64,000 bases of DNA. It comes from Streptomyces diacarni. Its GTDB lineage: Bacteria; Actinomycetota; Actinomycetes; Streptomycetales; Streptomycetaceae. How positions within the stretch are numbered: the stretch's first letter is position 1; each line of letters starts with the position of its first letter. Of this stretch, positions 9,577 through 17,439 are shown one piece after another. Where the stretch lies: the NCBI RefSeq assembly GCF_003323715.1, contig NZ_QOIN01000066.1:62001-126000 (forward strand). Direction: 5' to 3'. Both the position numbers and the translations under genes were made by a program. The notes under the pieces are model-generated. The model had not been told where the DNA came from. It made no database searches and worked only from the letters and a program-made list of their open reading frames with translations.

Positions 9577-9618
9577 CGGAGCGCTGACGCGTGCCGCCGG
9601 ACCGCTGACGCGTGCCGC
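9577..9618 (+). repeat. Two tandem 21-bp repeats in the xsc leader
   Basis: Units 9577-9597 and 9598-9618 are identical at 20 of 21 positions; the shared core CGCTGACGCGTGCCGC recurs at 9582-9597 and 9603-9618. The pair sits between the candidate promoter and the xsc ribosome binding site (GAAGGAG, 14 bases after the second unit ends at its nearest). The 21-bp period equals two helical turns, as expected for a tandem protein site, but the repeats could equally act in the mRNA leader. Confidence 0.6.
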
Positions 9619-9641
9619 ACTGGAAGTGAAGGAGCTGGACC

Positions 9642-11414
9642 ATGAGCGAGCAACAGAAGATGACACCCTCCGAAGCCTTCGTCGAGACGCTGGCCGCCAA
9701 CGGCGTGACCGACATCTTCGGCATCATGGGCTCGGCGTTCATGGACGCGATGGACATCTTCGCGCCCGCGGGCATACGCCTGGTCCCCGTCGTCCACGAG
9801 CAGGGCGCCGCGCACATGGCCGACGGCTACGCCCGCGTCAGCGGCCGGCACGGCGTCGTCATCGGCCAGAACGGCCCCGGGATCAGCAACTGCGTCACCG
9901 CCGTGGCAGCCGCCTACTGGGCACACAGCCCCGTCGTGATGATCACGCCCGAAGCAGGCACCATGGGCATGGGCCTGGGCGGCTTCCAGGAGGCCCACCA
10001 GCTGCCCATGTTCCAGGAGTTCACCAAGTACCAGGCGCACGTCAACAACCCGCGCCGGATGGCCGAGTTCACCGCACGCGCCTTCGACCGTGCCATGTCC
10101 GAGATCGGCCCCACCCAGCTCAACATCCCGCGAGACCACTTCTACGGCGAGATCGAGACCGGGATCCCCGAGCCGATGCGCGTCGACCGCGGCGCGGGCG
10201 GTGAGCGCAGCCTGAACGAGGCCGCCGAACTCCTGGCCACCGCCGAGTTCCCCGTCATCATCTCCGGCGGCGGTGTCGTCATGGCCGACGGCGTCGAGCA
10301 GTGCAAGGCACTCGCCGAGCGGCTGGGCGCCCCCGTCGTCAACAGCTACCAGCACAACGACTCCTTCCCCGCCAGCCACCCCCAGTGGTGCGGCCCGCTC
10401 GGCTACCAGGGCTCCAAGGCCGCGATGAAGCTCATCTCCCGGGCCGACGTCGTGGTGGCCCTCGGCACCCGGCTCGGCCCCTTCGGCACCCTGCCGCAGC
10501 ACGGCATGGACTACTGGCCCAAGAACGCGAAGATCATTCAGATCGACGCCGACCACACGATGCTCGGCCTGGTCAAGAAGATCACCGTGGGCATCTGCGG
10601 CGACGCCGCCGACGCCGCCGAGGCCCTGACGCGGCGCCTGGCGGACAAGACCCTCGCCTGCGACGCCACACGCGAGCGCCGCGCCGCCGAGACCGCCGAG
10701 GAGAAGGCGGCCTGGGAGACCGAGCTGAGCGAGTGGACCCACGAACGCGACCCCTACAGCCTCGACATGATCGCCGAACAGGACGCTGAGGAGGGCAACT
10801 GGCTGCACCCCAGGCAGGTCCTCCGCGAACTGGAGAAGGCCATGCCCGAGCGGGTCATGGTCTCCACGGACATCGGCAACATCAACTCGGTCGCCCACAG
10901 CTACCTGCGGTTCGAGGAGCCCCGCAGCTTCTTCGCCCCGATGAGCTTCGGCAACTGCGGCTACGCGCTGCCCACCATCATCGGTGCCAAGGCCGCGGCC
11001 ATGGACCGGCCCGCGATCGCCTACGCCGGTGACGGCGCCTGGGGCATGAGCATGGGGGAGATCATGACGGCCGTCCGCCACGACATCCCCGTCACCGCCG
11101 TCGTCTTCCACAACCGCCAGTGGGGCGCGGAGAAGAAGAACCAGGTCGACTTCTACGACCGGCGCTTCGTCGCCGGCGAGTTGGAGAGCGAGAGCTTCGC
11201 CGGCATCGGCCGGGCCATGGGCGCCGACGGCATCGTCGTCGACAAGCTGGAGGACGTCGGCCCCGCGCTGCGGCGCGCCGTGGACCGGCAGATGAACGAG
11301 GGCAGGACGACGGTCCTGGAGATCATGTGCACCCGGGAGCTGGGCGACCCCTTCCGCCGCGACGCGCTGCAAAAGCCCGTCCGCTTCCTGGAGAAGTACC
11401 AGGACTACGTGTAG
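9642..11414 (+). CDS. xsc: Sulfoacetaldehyde acetyltransferase
   Basis: A 590-residue thiamine-diphosphate enzyme. It starts with [32 protein letters not shown] and has the Xsc-typical [16 protein letters not shown] (with the catalytic-type glutamate of ThDP enzymes) and [14 protein letters not shown]. The ThDP-Mg motif [13 protein letters not shown] begins at G463, followed by the near-invariant [20 protein letters not shown]. Xsc converts sulfoacetaldehyde and phosphate to acetyl phosphate and sulfite in the cytoplasm, the C-S bond cleavage step shared by taurine, isethionate and sulfoacetate pathways. pta follows downstream to use the acetyl phosphate, and an IclR gene is divergent upstream. 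GAAGGAG precedes the ATG. The general ThDP family includes acetolactate synthase, but the sequence fits Xsc best. Confidence 0.95.
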   Translation: MSEQQKMTPSEAFVETLAANGVTDIFGIMGSAFMDAMDIFAPAGIRLVPVVHEQGAAHMADGYARVSGRHGVVIGQNGPGISNCVTAVAAAYWAHSPVVMITPEAGTMGMGLGGFQEAHQLPMFQEFTKYQAHVNNPRRMAEFTARAFDRAMSEIGPTQLNIPRDHFYGEIETGIPEPMRVDRGAGGERSLNEAAELLATAEFPVIISGGGVVMADGVEQCKALAERLGAPVVNSYQHNDSFPASHPQWCGPLGYQGSKAAMKLISRADVVVALGTRLGPFGTLPQHGMDYWPKNAKIIQIDADHTMLGLVKKITVGICGDAADAAEALTRRLADKTLACDATRERRAAETAEEKAAWETELSEWTHERDPYSLDMIAEQDAEEGNWLHPRQVLRELEKAMPERVMVSTDIGNINSVAHSYLRFEEPRSFFAPMSFGNCGYALPTIIGAKAAAMDRPAIAYAGDGAWGMSMGEIMTAVRHDIPVTAVVFHNRQWGAEKKNQVDFYDRRFVAGELESESFAGIGRAMGADGIVVDKLEDVGPALRRAVDRQMNEGRTTVLEIMCTRELGDPFRRDALQKPVRFLEKYQDYV

Positions 11415-11487
11415 GAGCCGGTCCGTATCGGACCACGCGTGGAAGCCGGCACGTATCCGGCCGGCCGGGCCCCGAGGCCCCCGGCCG

Positions 11488-11517
11488 GTGCCCGCCCGTC
11501 CCGCCGGGGACGGGCGG
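11488..11517 (+). terminator. 13-bp hairpin between xsc and pta
   Basis: GCCCGCCCGTCCC (11488-11500) pairs perfectly with 11505-11517 around a 4-base loop GCCG. No clear T-run follows, so it may be an actinomycete-type terminator or an intra-operon attenuator/processing site that lowers pta relative to xsc. Confidence 0.5.
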
Positions 11518-11621
11518 GCCCGCCGGAGCGGGGAGGGCACCACCCCTCACCGGGCCCTCCCCGCCCCGGCACCTCCCCTCCCCGGAGCACCGATGCCCGT
11601 CACCACCCACCGGGAGCGCTC

Positions 11622-12671
11622 ATGCTCGTCGAACCGCACGATCCCCTCCCGTTCCCCGGCGCTGCCGGACCCGCCGTCAGGCGGCTGGCACAACGGTGGG
11701 CGACGCAGCTCGAAGGGGCCGCGCGCAGACCCCGCGTGGCCCTCGTCGAGGGGACGGATCCGCGAGTCCTGTGGGCGGCGGCCCGTCTCGCCCAGGAGCA
11801 GGCCGTCACCCCCGTCCTCGTCGCGGAAGAACCGGCCGCCGTCCGCGACCGCGCCGCCGACCTCGGCCTGAAACTTCCCGAGGACCCCGCGCTGCTGGAG
11901 ATCCTGCGGCCCTCCCGCTACACGGACACCCTCGCGGCGCTGCTCGAGGAACGGCCGCGCCTGGCCGCCCAGGTCCTCGACGACCCGCTCTTCCTCACCG
12001 CCGCCGCCCTGCGCCGCCACGACGTGGACGTGTGCGTGGCGGGCAGCAACCGCCCCACAGCCGACGTGCTGCGCGCCGGGCTGCGTGTCGTCGGCCTGGC
12101 GCCCGGCATCCGCACCCTCTCCAGCAGCTTCCTGATGCTGCGGCCCGACGGCGGTGCGCTCACCTACGCGGACTGCGCCGTCGTCGTCGATCCGGACGCC
12201 GGGCAGCTCGCCGACATCGCCCGCGCCGCGGCCGCCACGCACCACGCCCTCACCGGCGACGAGGCGAGGGTCGCGCTGCTCTCCTTCTCCACGCGTGGCA
12301 GCGCGGCACACCCGCGCGTCGACGTGGTGCGGGAAGCACTGTCGGTGCTGCGAGCGGCCGCCCCTGAGCTGCCCGTCGACGGCGACCTCCAGTACGACGC
12401 GGCCGCCGACCCCGACATCGGCGCGGCCAAGGCGCCCGGCTCGCCCGTCGCCGGGCGCGCGAACACCTTCGTCTTCCCTTCCCTCGAAGCGGGCAACATC
12501 GGCTACAAGGTCGCCCAGCGCGTCGGCGGCTGCGCCGCGATCGGCCCGTTCCTCCAAGGGCTCGCCGCACCTCTGCACGACCTCTCGCGCGGGTGCACCG
12601 GATCGGACATCGCCGCCCTCGCCCTCGCCGGCGGCGTGCAGGCTCTCACCACCGCGCAGGAGACACCATGA
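11622..12671 (+). CDS. pta: Phosphate acetyltransferase
   Basis: A 349-residue phosphotransacetylase of the short (catalytic domain only) type. Family landmarks are visible: RPRVALVEGTDPRVLWAA near the N-terminus, AGSNRPTADVLRAGL, then DGDLQYDAAADPDIG, FVFPSLEAGNIGYKVAQRVGG and a closing GPFLQGLAAPLHDLSRGC. It converts acetyl phosphate and CoA to acetyl-CoA and phosphate. Directly after xsc it would channel the Xsc product into central metabolism. The frame is open farther upstream, but homology starts at this ATG, which has GGGAG 5 bases before it. Its stop overlaps the start of the HAD gene (ATGA), indicating translational coupling. No acetate kinase gene is adjacent, which favours the acetyl-CoA direction. 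Confidence 0.9.
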   Translation: MLVEPHDPLPFPGAAGPAVRRLAQRWATQLEGAARRPRVALVEGTDPRVLWAAARLAQEQAVTPVLVAEEPAAVRDRAADLGLKLPEDPALLEILRPSRYTDTLAALLEERPRLAAQVLDDPLFLTAAALRRHDVDVCVAGSNRPTADVLRAGLRVVGLAPGIRTLSSSFLMLRPDGGALTYADCAVVVDPDAGQLADIARAAAATHHALTGDEARVALLSFSTRGSAAHPRVDVVREALSVLRAAAPELPVDGDLQYDAAADPDIGAAKAPGSPVAGRANTFVFPSLEAGNIGYKVAQRVGGCAAIGPFLQGLAAPLHDLSRGCTGSDIAALALAGGVQALTTAQETP

Positions 12672-13360
12672 CCACCCTCAGCCTCGCCGTGCTCGACCTC
12701 GCGGGTACGACAGTGGCGGACGACGGAATCGTCGAGGACGCCTTCCTCCACGCGCTCTCCCGCGAAGGCGTACGCCAGGGCAGCGCCCGCCACGACGCCA
12801 TGATGCGCCACGTCCGGGACACCATGGGAGAGTCCAAGGTCTCCGTCTTCCGGCATCTCTTCGACGGTGACGAGGACACCGCCCAGCGGGCCAACACCGC
12901 CTTCGAGGAAGCGTACGCGCAGATGGTCGCGTCGGGCCGCTGTTCCGCGCTTCCGGGTGCGCGGCAGGCCATCGAGTCGCTCAGGGCACATGGCTGTGCC
13001 GTCGTCCTCAACACCGGCTTCTCGCCCCGCACCCGTGACGACCTGCTCGCCTCGCTGGGCTGGAGCGCACTCGCCGACGCGGTGCTGTCCCCCGCCGACG
13101 CGGGTCGTGGCAGGCCCTATCCCGACTTGGTGCTGGCGGCGCTGCTGCGCACGGGAGCCCCCTCGGTCGACTCCGTCGCGGTCGTCGGAGACACCCCGCA
13201 CGACATACGGGCGGGCCGCGCCGCCGGCGCCGGGCTGGTGGCGGGTGTGCTGACCGGCGGGCACGACGCGCAGTCCCTGCGCGCCGCGGGCGCCGACCAG
13301 GTGCTCGACTCGGTGGCCGGGCTGCCCGCGCTGATCGAGGCGGCCGACCGCGCCGCCTGA
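12668..13360 (+). CDS. Phosphonatase-like HAD hydrolase
   Basis: A 230-residue HAD-superfamily protein closest to the PhnX/phosphonatase-like clade. The nucleophile motif VLDLAGTT puts the catalytic aspartate at D10. In the cap region MGESK places a lysine at K57 where PhnX enzymes have the Schiff-base lysine of MGxxK; the loop NTGFSPRTR and the acidic motif VVGDTPHDIRAGRAAGA follow. PhnX hydrolyses phosphonoacetaldehyde, the phosphorus analogue of the Xsc substrate sulfoacetaldehyde. The gene is coupled to pta by an ATGA overlap and ends the xsc operon before a strong hairpin. It may act on phosphonoacetaldehyde, acetyl phosphate or another phosphorylated side product; the true substrate cannot be read from sequence. 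Confidence 0.8.
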   Translation: MTTLSLAVLDLAGTTVADDGIVEDAFLHALSREGVRQGSARHDAMMRHVRDTMGESKVSVFRHLFDGDEDTAQRANTAFEEAYAQMVASGRCSALPGARQAIESLRAHGCAVVLNTGFSPRTRDDLLASLGWSALADAVLSPADAGRGRPYPDLVLAALLRTGAPSVDSVAVVGDTPHDIRAGRAAGAGLVAGVLTGGHDAQSLRAAGADQVLDSVAGLPALIEAADRAA

Positions 13361-13390
13361 CGCGCGCCGGCCCTGACACGCGGTCCCCGC

Positions 13391-13419
13391 CGGGCGGGCG
13401 CGGGCGCCGCGCCCGCCCG
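13391..13419. terminator. Bidirectional terminator hairpin
   Basis: CGGGCGGGCGCGG (13391-13403) pairs perfectly with 13407-13419 around a 3-base loop. It lies between the convergent HAD and deacetylase genes and would end both transcripts. Confidence 0.7.
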
Positions 13420-13441
13420 ACGGGTACGGATGTGGTGACCG

Positions 13442-14419
13442 TCAGGGCCGGTCCTTCGCGCGGTCGTCCTCCGCCAGCGGATCCGCGGACTGCGGCAGCC
13501 ACCGGGAGGCGGGGTGGACGGTGCGCCAGTGGCGGGCGATGTCCACACGGCGTGTGACCCACACGTCCGGGTGCTGAGCCACGAGATCCAGGAACCGCCG
13601 CAGGTCGGCGGCGCGGCCCGGCCGTCCGCTGACCCTCAGGTGCAGACCGACACTCATCATGCGGGGGCGCTCCGCGCCTTCTTCCAAGAGGAGTTCGAGG
13701 GCGCGTGTGAGGTACGCGGAGAAGGACTCGGACTGGAAGCCGTAGGTGTTGACGTACCGGCCGTCGTTGTTGTCGAGGGTGTAGGGGACGACGAGTTGCG
13801 CCGTGCCGTCGACGTCGACCCAGTACGGCAGGTCGTCGCTGAAGGAGTCCGAGTCGTAGAGGAAACCTCCGTGCTCGACGACCAGGCGGCGGGTGTTCTC
13901 GCTGTTGCGCCCCGTGTACCAGCCGAGGGGCGGCCGGCCGCACACCTCGGTGTGGAGGCGCACGGCCTGCTCGATGTGCTCGCGTTCGACCTCGGGGGCG
14001 AGTTGCGCGTAGTTGATCCACCGCAGCGAGTGTGAGGCGATCTCCCACTCGGAGGCCTGTGCGGCCGCCACGAGTGGCGGGTTGCGGCGCAACGACTCCG
14101 TGATGCCGAAGACCGTCACAGGCAGGCCGCGTTCTTCGAACAGCCGGTGCAGCCGCCAGAAGCCCGCGCGGGTGCCGTACTCGTACTGGGACTCGACGTT
14201 GAGGTTGCGGCGGCCCCGCAGCGCGGTGGTCGGCTCCTCGGTGAGGAACGCCTCCGAGGCCTCGTCGCCGTGCAGGACGTTGTTCTCGCCGCCCTCCTCG
14301 ACGTTGAGGACGAACTGCACGGCCACCTTCGCTCCGCCGGGCCACTGCGCGTGGGGGAGCCGCCCGCCGTAGCCGGCCATGTCACGGGGGTAGTCACTGG
14401 GTGAGGAGACGCGTGTCAT
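13442..14419 (-). CDS. Polysaccharide deacetylase-family protein (PuuE allantoinase-like)
   Basis: A 325-residue NodB-fold protein of the PuuE/CDA type. It begins with YPRDMAGYGGRLPHAQWPGGAKVAVQFVLN, close to cofactor-independent allantoinase PuuE, and carries EYGTRAGFWRLHRLFEERGLPVTVFG, SEWEIASHSLRWIN and RPPLGWYTGRNSENTRRLV. Proteins of this group hydrolyse C-N bonds; PuuE opens allantoin. No allantoate amidohydrolase, uricase or ureidoglycolate gene is in the window, so purine catabolism is not supported by neighbours. The gene is divergent from an FCD regulator with a GTCA-N4-TGAC box between them, suggesting it belongs with the sialidase-like/ECF transporter cluster and may act on an amide of that substrate. 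AAGGA precedes the ATG. Confidence 0.75.
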   Translation of the reverse strand: MTRVSSPSDYPRDMAGYGGRLPHAQWPGGAKVAVQFVLNVEEGGENNVLHGDEASEAFLTEEPTTALRGRRNLNVESQYEYGTRAGFWRLHRLFEERGLPVTVFGITESLRRNPPLVAAAQASEWEIASHSLRWINYAQLAPEVEREHIEQAVRLHTEVCGRPPLGWYTGRNSENTRRLVVEHGGFLYDSDSFSDDLPYWVDVDGTAQLVVPYTLDNNDGRYVNTYGFQSESFSAYLTRALELLLEEGAERPRMMSVGLHLRVSGRPGRAADLRRFLDLVAQHPDVWVTRRVDIARHWRTVHPASRWLPQSADPLAEDDRAKDRP

Positions 14420-14496
14420 CGCAATTCCTTGCCTCGGTCACGAATGGGCGTGCCGCCGCGCGAACAAGCGCGATATCCTCTTCCTGACAAGCCCTG

Positions 14497-14510
14497 GTCA
14501 CTTTTGACTA
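14497..14510. promoter_or_regulatory. GTCA-N4-TGAC box upstream of the FCD regulator
   Basis: GTCACTTTTGACTA contains the inverted repeat GTCA-CTTT-TGAC in the gap between the deacetylase and the divergent FCD gene. A near-identical box, GTCACTATTGACAG, lies upstream of the sialidase-like gene at 15409-15422. Short inverted repeats with a 4-base centre are usual for GntR/FCD regulators, so this is a likely autoregulatory site. Confidence 0.6.
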
Positions 14511-14630
14511 ACCATGCTCGGCGTGGGGTGCCGAGTCAAGTGCCCGCTTCTGCGGACCTGTGGCACGCGGCGGGTGAGGATGGACCGGCCGGCGAACGAG
14601 GCGTCCGGCGGCACGAGTGAGAGGACGACG

Positions 14631-15392
14631 ATGCACGACCGCGAAGGAGCCATGCTCGCGCTCCTGCAACTGATGTCGGGGTCGAGCGATCCGCTGGGCA
14701 CGCGCAACGCCCAGCGGGAGTTGGCGCGCCGCGGCAGGGAGCTCAGCGAGTCGTCCGTTTCCCGGCTGCTGCGGGAGATGGACGCCCGGGGCTGGACCGA
14801 GCCCGTGGGCACCAAGGGGCGGACGCTGGCCGTCGAGGGGAGGCGCCGTGCGGCCGAGGCGGTACTGACCCACCGCGCGAAGGACTCGTTGCACAACGCG
14901 GTGCGCGACACCAAGGACCTGCTCGACCTGCTCAGGGCGCGTCTCGCCGTGGAGAGCGCGGTCGCGGGCGACGCCGCGAGGGCGCCCCGGGAGGGGCAGT
15001 TGGAGCGGTTGCGGGGGCTGTGCGTCCAGCACGCCCGCGTCGTCGGCAGCGCCCCGATGATCGAGCAGCCGGGGCTGCAGTTCCACCGGGCCGTCGTCGA
15101 GATGTCGACGAACAAGATCCTCGGAGTCGCCGCCGAGATGATGCTCGCGCCGCAGCTGGACCGGGTTGAGGCGGTGCTGGACACGGTGTTGGCCACCCGG
15201 CGCGACGAGGAGAAGGTCGTGGCCGAGCACCAGGCGGTCGCCGACCGGATCGCCGGGCGGGACCCGGTCGGTGCCGAGGAGGCCATGCGGGCGCACTTCG
15301 AGGCGATGATCGCCGCGGTGGAGACCTCGATCGTCGGCGGGAACGAGGTGCTCGTCCAGCGACTGCTGGAGTGGGTGCCTGTGAACGACTGA
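14631..15392 (+). CDS. FCD-domain transcriptional regulator (GntR/FadR-like)
   Basis: A 253-residue regulator. The N-terminal region (about residues 5-75) is a winged helix that is not a canonical GntR head (AMLALLQLMSG, RNAQRELARRGRELSESSVSRLLREMD). The C-terminal helical part matches the FCD effector domain, with LLRARLAVESAVAG, LQFHRAVVEMSTN, EEKVVAEHQAVADRIAGRD and EEAMRAHFEAMIAAVE; the Asp/His pattern suits metal-dependent ligand binding. FCD regulators generally sense sugar acids or organic acids. I chose the ATG at 14631 because GAGAGGA lies 5 bases before it; in-frame starts at 14514 and 14580 lack good spacing. It is divergent from the deacetylase and just upstream of the sialidase-like gene. 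Confidence 0.8.
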   Translation: MHDREGAMLALLQLMSGSSDPLGTRNAQRELARRGRELSESSVSRLLREMDARGWTEPVGTKGRTLAVEGRRRAAEAVLTHRAKDSLHNAVRDTKDLLDLLRARLAVESAVAGDAARAPREGQLERLRGLCVQHARVVGSAPMIEQPGLQFHRAVVEMSTNKILGVAAEMMLAPQLDRVEAVLDTVLATRRDEEKVVAEHQAVADRIAGRDPVGAEEAMRAHFEAMIAAVETSIVGGNEVLVQRLLEWVPVND

Positions 15393-15408
15393 CATGTGAG
15401 CAGCGTTC

Positions 15409-15444
15409 GTCACTATTGACAGACGGCGATGCCTCCTCAACACT
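15409..15444 (+). promoter_or_regulatory. Promoter of the sialidase-ECF operon with FCD-type operator
   Basis: GTCACTATTGACAG (15409-15422) repeats the GTCA-N4-TGAC box found at 14497. Its second half forms a -35 element, TTGACA (15416-15421), with AACACT (15439-15444) 17 bp downstream as a weak -10. The operator overlapping the -35 suits repression by the FCD protein encoded immediately upstream. Confidence 0.5.
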
Positions 15445-15499
15445 GTCGTGCACCGTCGCACGTACCGATGGCGCAGCACCACCGATGACAGGAGCAGGC

Positions 15500-16690
15500 A
15501 TGCCGCAGGCAGGCACCATGTCCCCCGCACGAATCCACTCACGCCCCACCGGTGCCCGCTACCAGGACGCACACCGCAAGTGGCAGGGCATCCCCTCCAT
15601 CGAGCGGACCCGAGGCGGCCGGCTGTACGTCAACTGGTACTCGGGGAAGGAGACGGAGACCGGCGGGAACTTCGTCGTCGTCACGACCAGCGACGACGAC
15701 GGGACCAGCTGGGACGGCCCCCGTTTCGTCGTCGAGCACGACGACCCCGAGGTGCGGGTGTACGACCCCTGCCTCTGGCGCGACCCCCACGACCGGCTGT
15801 GGATGACGTGGAACCAGAGCCGCGACTTCTTCGACGGACGGATCGGCGTCTGGGTCGCCACCAGCGACAACCCGGACGACGAGGAGCCCGTCTGGAGCGC
15901 TCCGCGCCGGATCGCCAACGGCATCATGATGAACAAGCCCACCGTGCTCTCCGACGGCACCTGGCTGTTGCCCGCGGCCATCTGGGCCTGCCACACGCCC
16001 ACCGAAGAGCACCAGCTCCAGGCGGAGCGGTTCTCCAACGCGTACGTCTCGACCGACGAGGGGGAGACGATCTCCTACCTCGGCGGTGCGGACGTACCGA
16101 ACCGCAGCTTCGACGAGCACATGATCGTCGAGAGGCGCGACGGCAGGCTGTGGATGCTCGTCCGGTGCTTCGACGGCGTGGGGGAGAGCTTCTCCGACGA
16201 CGGCGGCAGGACATGGTCACCCGGCCGCAGGAGCCACATCGACGGCCCCTGTTCCCGCTTCCACATCCGGCGGCTGCCCTCGGGCCGCCTGCTCATGATC
16301 AACCACGCGGACTTCGGCGACCGGCGGTCCCGCGAGGAGATCGAACTGCAGGGCAACGTCAAGGAGTGGAAGGGCCGCACCAACCTCACCGCGTTCCTCA
16401 GCGACGACGACGGTGACACCTGGCCGCACAGGCTCCCCCTCGACGACCGCGAGGACATCTCCTACCCCGACGCGGCCGTCGGCCCCGACGGCCGTATCCA
16501 TGTCGTATACGACCACGACCGCTTCGGCGACCGGGGCGTCTACCTCGCCCGGTTCACCGAGGAGGACATCCTGGCCGGCCGGATGGACAGCGCGGACTCC
16601 GCTGCCCGCCTGCTCGTCAACCGCGCCCTCGCACTGCCCGAGCCCGGTGGCGACGCCCCGGCACGGGTCGGTACGGCCGCCGCCGGCTGA
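15500..16690 (+). CDS. Cytoplasmic BNR/sialidase-fold protein
   Basis: A 396-residue six-bladed sialidase-like propeller. Asp-box-like motifs (S-x-D-x-G-x-T-W pattern) recur: TSDDDGTSWDG, STDEGETISY, SDDGGRTWSPG and SDDDGDTWPHR. Other landmarks are IPSIERTRGGRLYVNWYSG, YDPCLWRDPHDRLWMTWNQS and IMMNKPTVLSDGTWLLPAA. No signal peptide or membrane segment is present, so it acts inside the cell. The ATG has AGGAG 6 bases upstream. It is first in an apparent operon with an ECF transporter and an epimerase, suggesting hydrolysis or lyase-like cleavage of an imported glycoside. Family members include sialidases and many uncharacterised BNR proteins, so the substrate is open. Confidence 0.75.
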   Translation: MPQAGTMSPARIHSRPTGARYQDAHRKWQGIPSIERTRGGRLYVNWYSGKETETGGNFVVVTTSDDDGTSWDGPRFVVEHDDPEVRVYDPCLWRDPHDRLWMTWNQSRDFFDGRIGVWVATSDNPDDEEPVWSAPRRIANGIMMNKPTVLSDGTWLLPAAIWACHTPTEEHQLQAERFSNAYVSTDEGETISYLGGADVPNRSFDEHMIVERRDGRLWMLVRCFDGVGESFSDDGGRTWSPGRRSHIDGPCSRFHIRRLPSGRLLMINHADFGDRRSREEIELQGNVKEWKGRTNLTAFLSDDDGDTWPHRLPLDDREDISYPDAAVGPDGRIHVVYDHDRFGDRGVYLARFTEEDILAGRMDSADSAARLLVNRALALPEPGGDAPARVGTAAAG

Positions 16691-16776
16691 CCGGCCTCCA
16701 CGGCGGCCGCTCCGGCCACCTCGCAGGGCGCCCGCGTCGACGCCCGCGCCCGCACCCACCAGTGAAGGAAAGACGC

Positions 16777-17409
16777 ATGGCTATGGCGACACCCGTGTCG
16801 GCGAAGCGCTGGACGACGCTTCCCAACTGGAGATTCCGGTTGCTGCCCCGGGACACCCGCACGATCATCACGTGCGTGTTCCTCGGGCTGACCATGGCGG
16901 TGGTCCTCCAGATCACCGAGCGCCTCGACCTGGCTCTCACCGGCGGCAGCGTTCCGCTCGTCTCCGCGATCGTCGTCTGCGCGATCTGGGTGCCCTCCGC
17001 GGCGTTCTACGGCCTCACCGGGGCGCTGATCACCGCGTGGATCAACCCGATCATCTCCAACCTCACCGCCTCCCAGCCGATGGCCCCCTTCCTCTTCCTC
17101 ACCAACGCCGCGCACACGATTCCCGTCGCGCTGCTGGTGTGGCTGATGAAGACCCGCGGCAAGGGCCTCAAGCTGTGGCAACTCGTCCTCATCGGGCAGA
17201 TCGCCGGCCTGGGCGACGCGCTGATGTTCGGCGTGGGCAACCGCCTCATCCTGCATCTGCCCTGGGACTTCATCGCAGGCCAGATCCTGGTCGTCCAGCC
17301 GTGCTATCTCGCAGGATCCTTCATCACCTACGGGATCATGCGCCGGCTGGTCAACACCGGGCTGGTCCAGAAGGAACGCGATGCCCAAGCGGTCGCCGAC
17401 GCGATCTGA
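16777..17409 (+). CDS. ECF transporter substrate-binding S component
   Basis: A 210-residue membrane protein with about six hydrophobic helices, the size and layout of an ECF-transporter S component. Helices include TIITCVFLGLTMAVVLQI, LVSAIVVCAIWVPSAAFYGL and LVLIGQIAGLGDALMFGVG, and small-residue faces typical of S-T packing are present. GAAGGAAAG precedes the ATG. EcfT and two EcfA genes follow directly, so this is a dedicated (group I) transporter. ECF systems import micronutrients such as vitamins and metal ions, and some family members sit with carbohydrate-related genes. The substrate here is unknown; neighbours (sialidase-like protein, epimerase) hint at a sugar-derived compound. Confidence 0.75.
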   Translation: MAMATPVSAKRWTTLPNWRFRLLPRDTRTIITCVFLGLTMAVVLQITERLDLALTGGSVPLVSAIVVCAIWVPSAAFYGLTGALITAWINPIISNLTASQPMAPFLFLTNAAHTIPVALLVWLMKTRGKGLKLWQLVLIGQIAGLGDALMFGVGNRLILHLPWDFIAGQILVVQPCYLAGSFITYGIMRRLVNTGLVQKERDAQAVADAI

Positions 17410-17439
17410 CCGGCTCGCACGAACCAGGAGAAGCCCGCA

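Noticed and set aside
13442-14419. Allantoin degradation pathway
   Set aside because: The PuuE-like protein is the only candidate; no allantoate, ureidoglycolate or urate gene is in the window.
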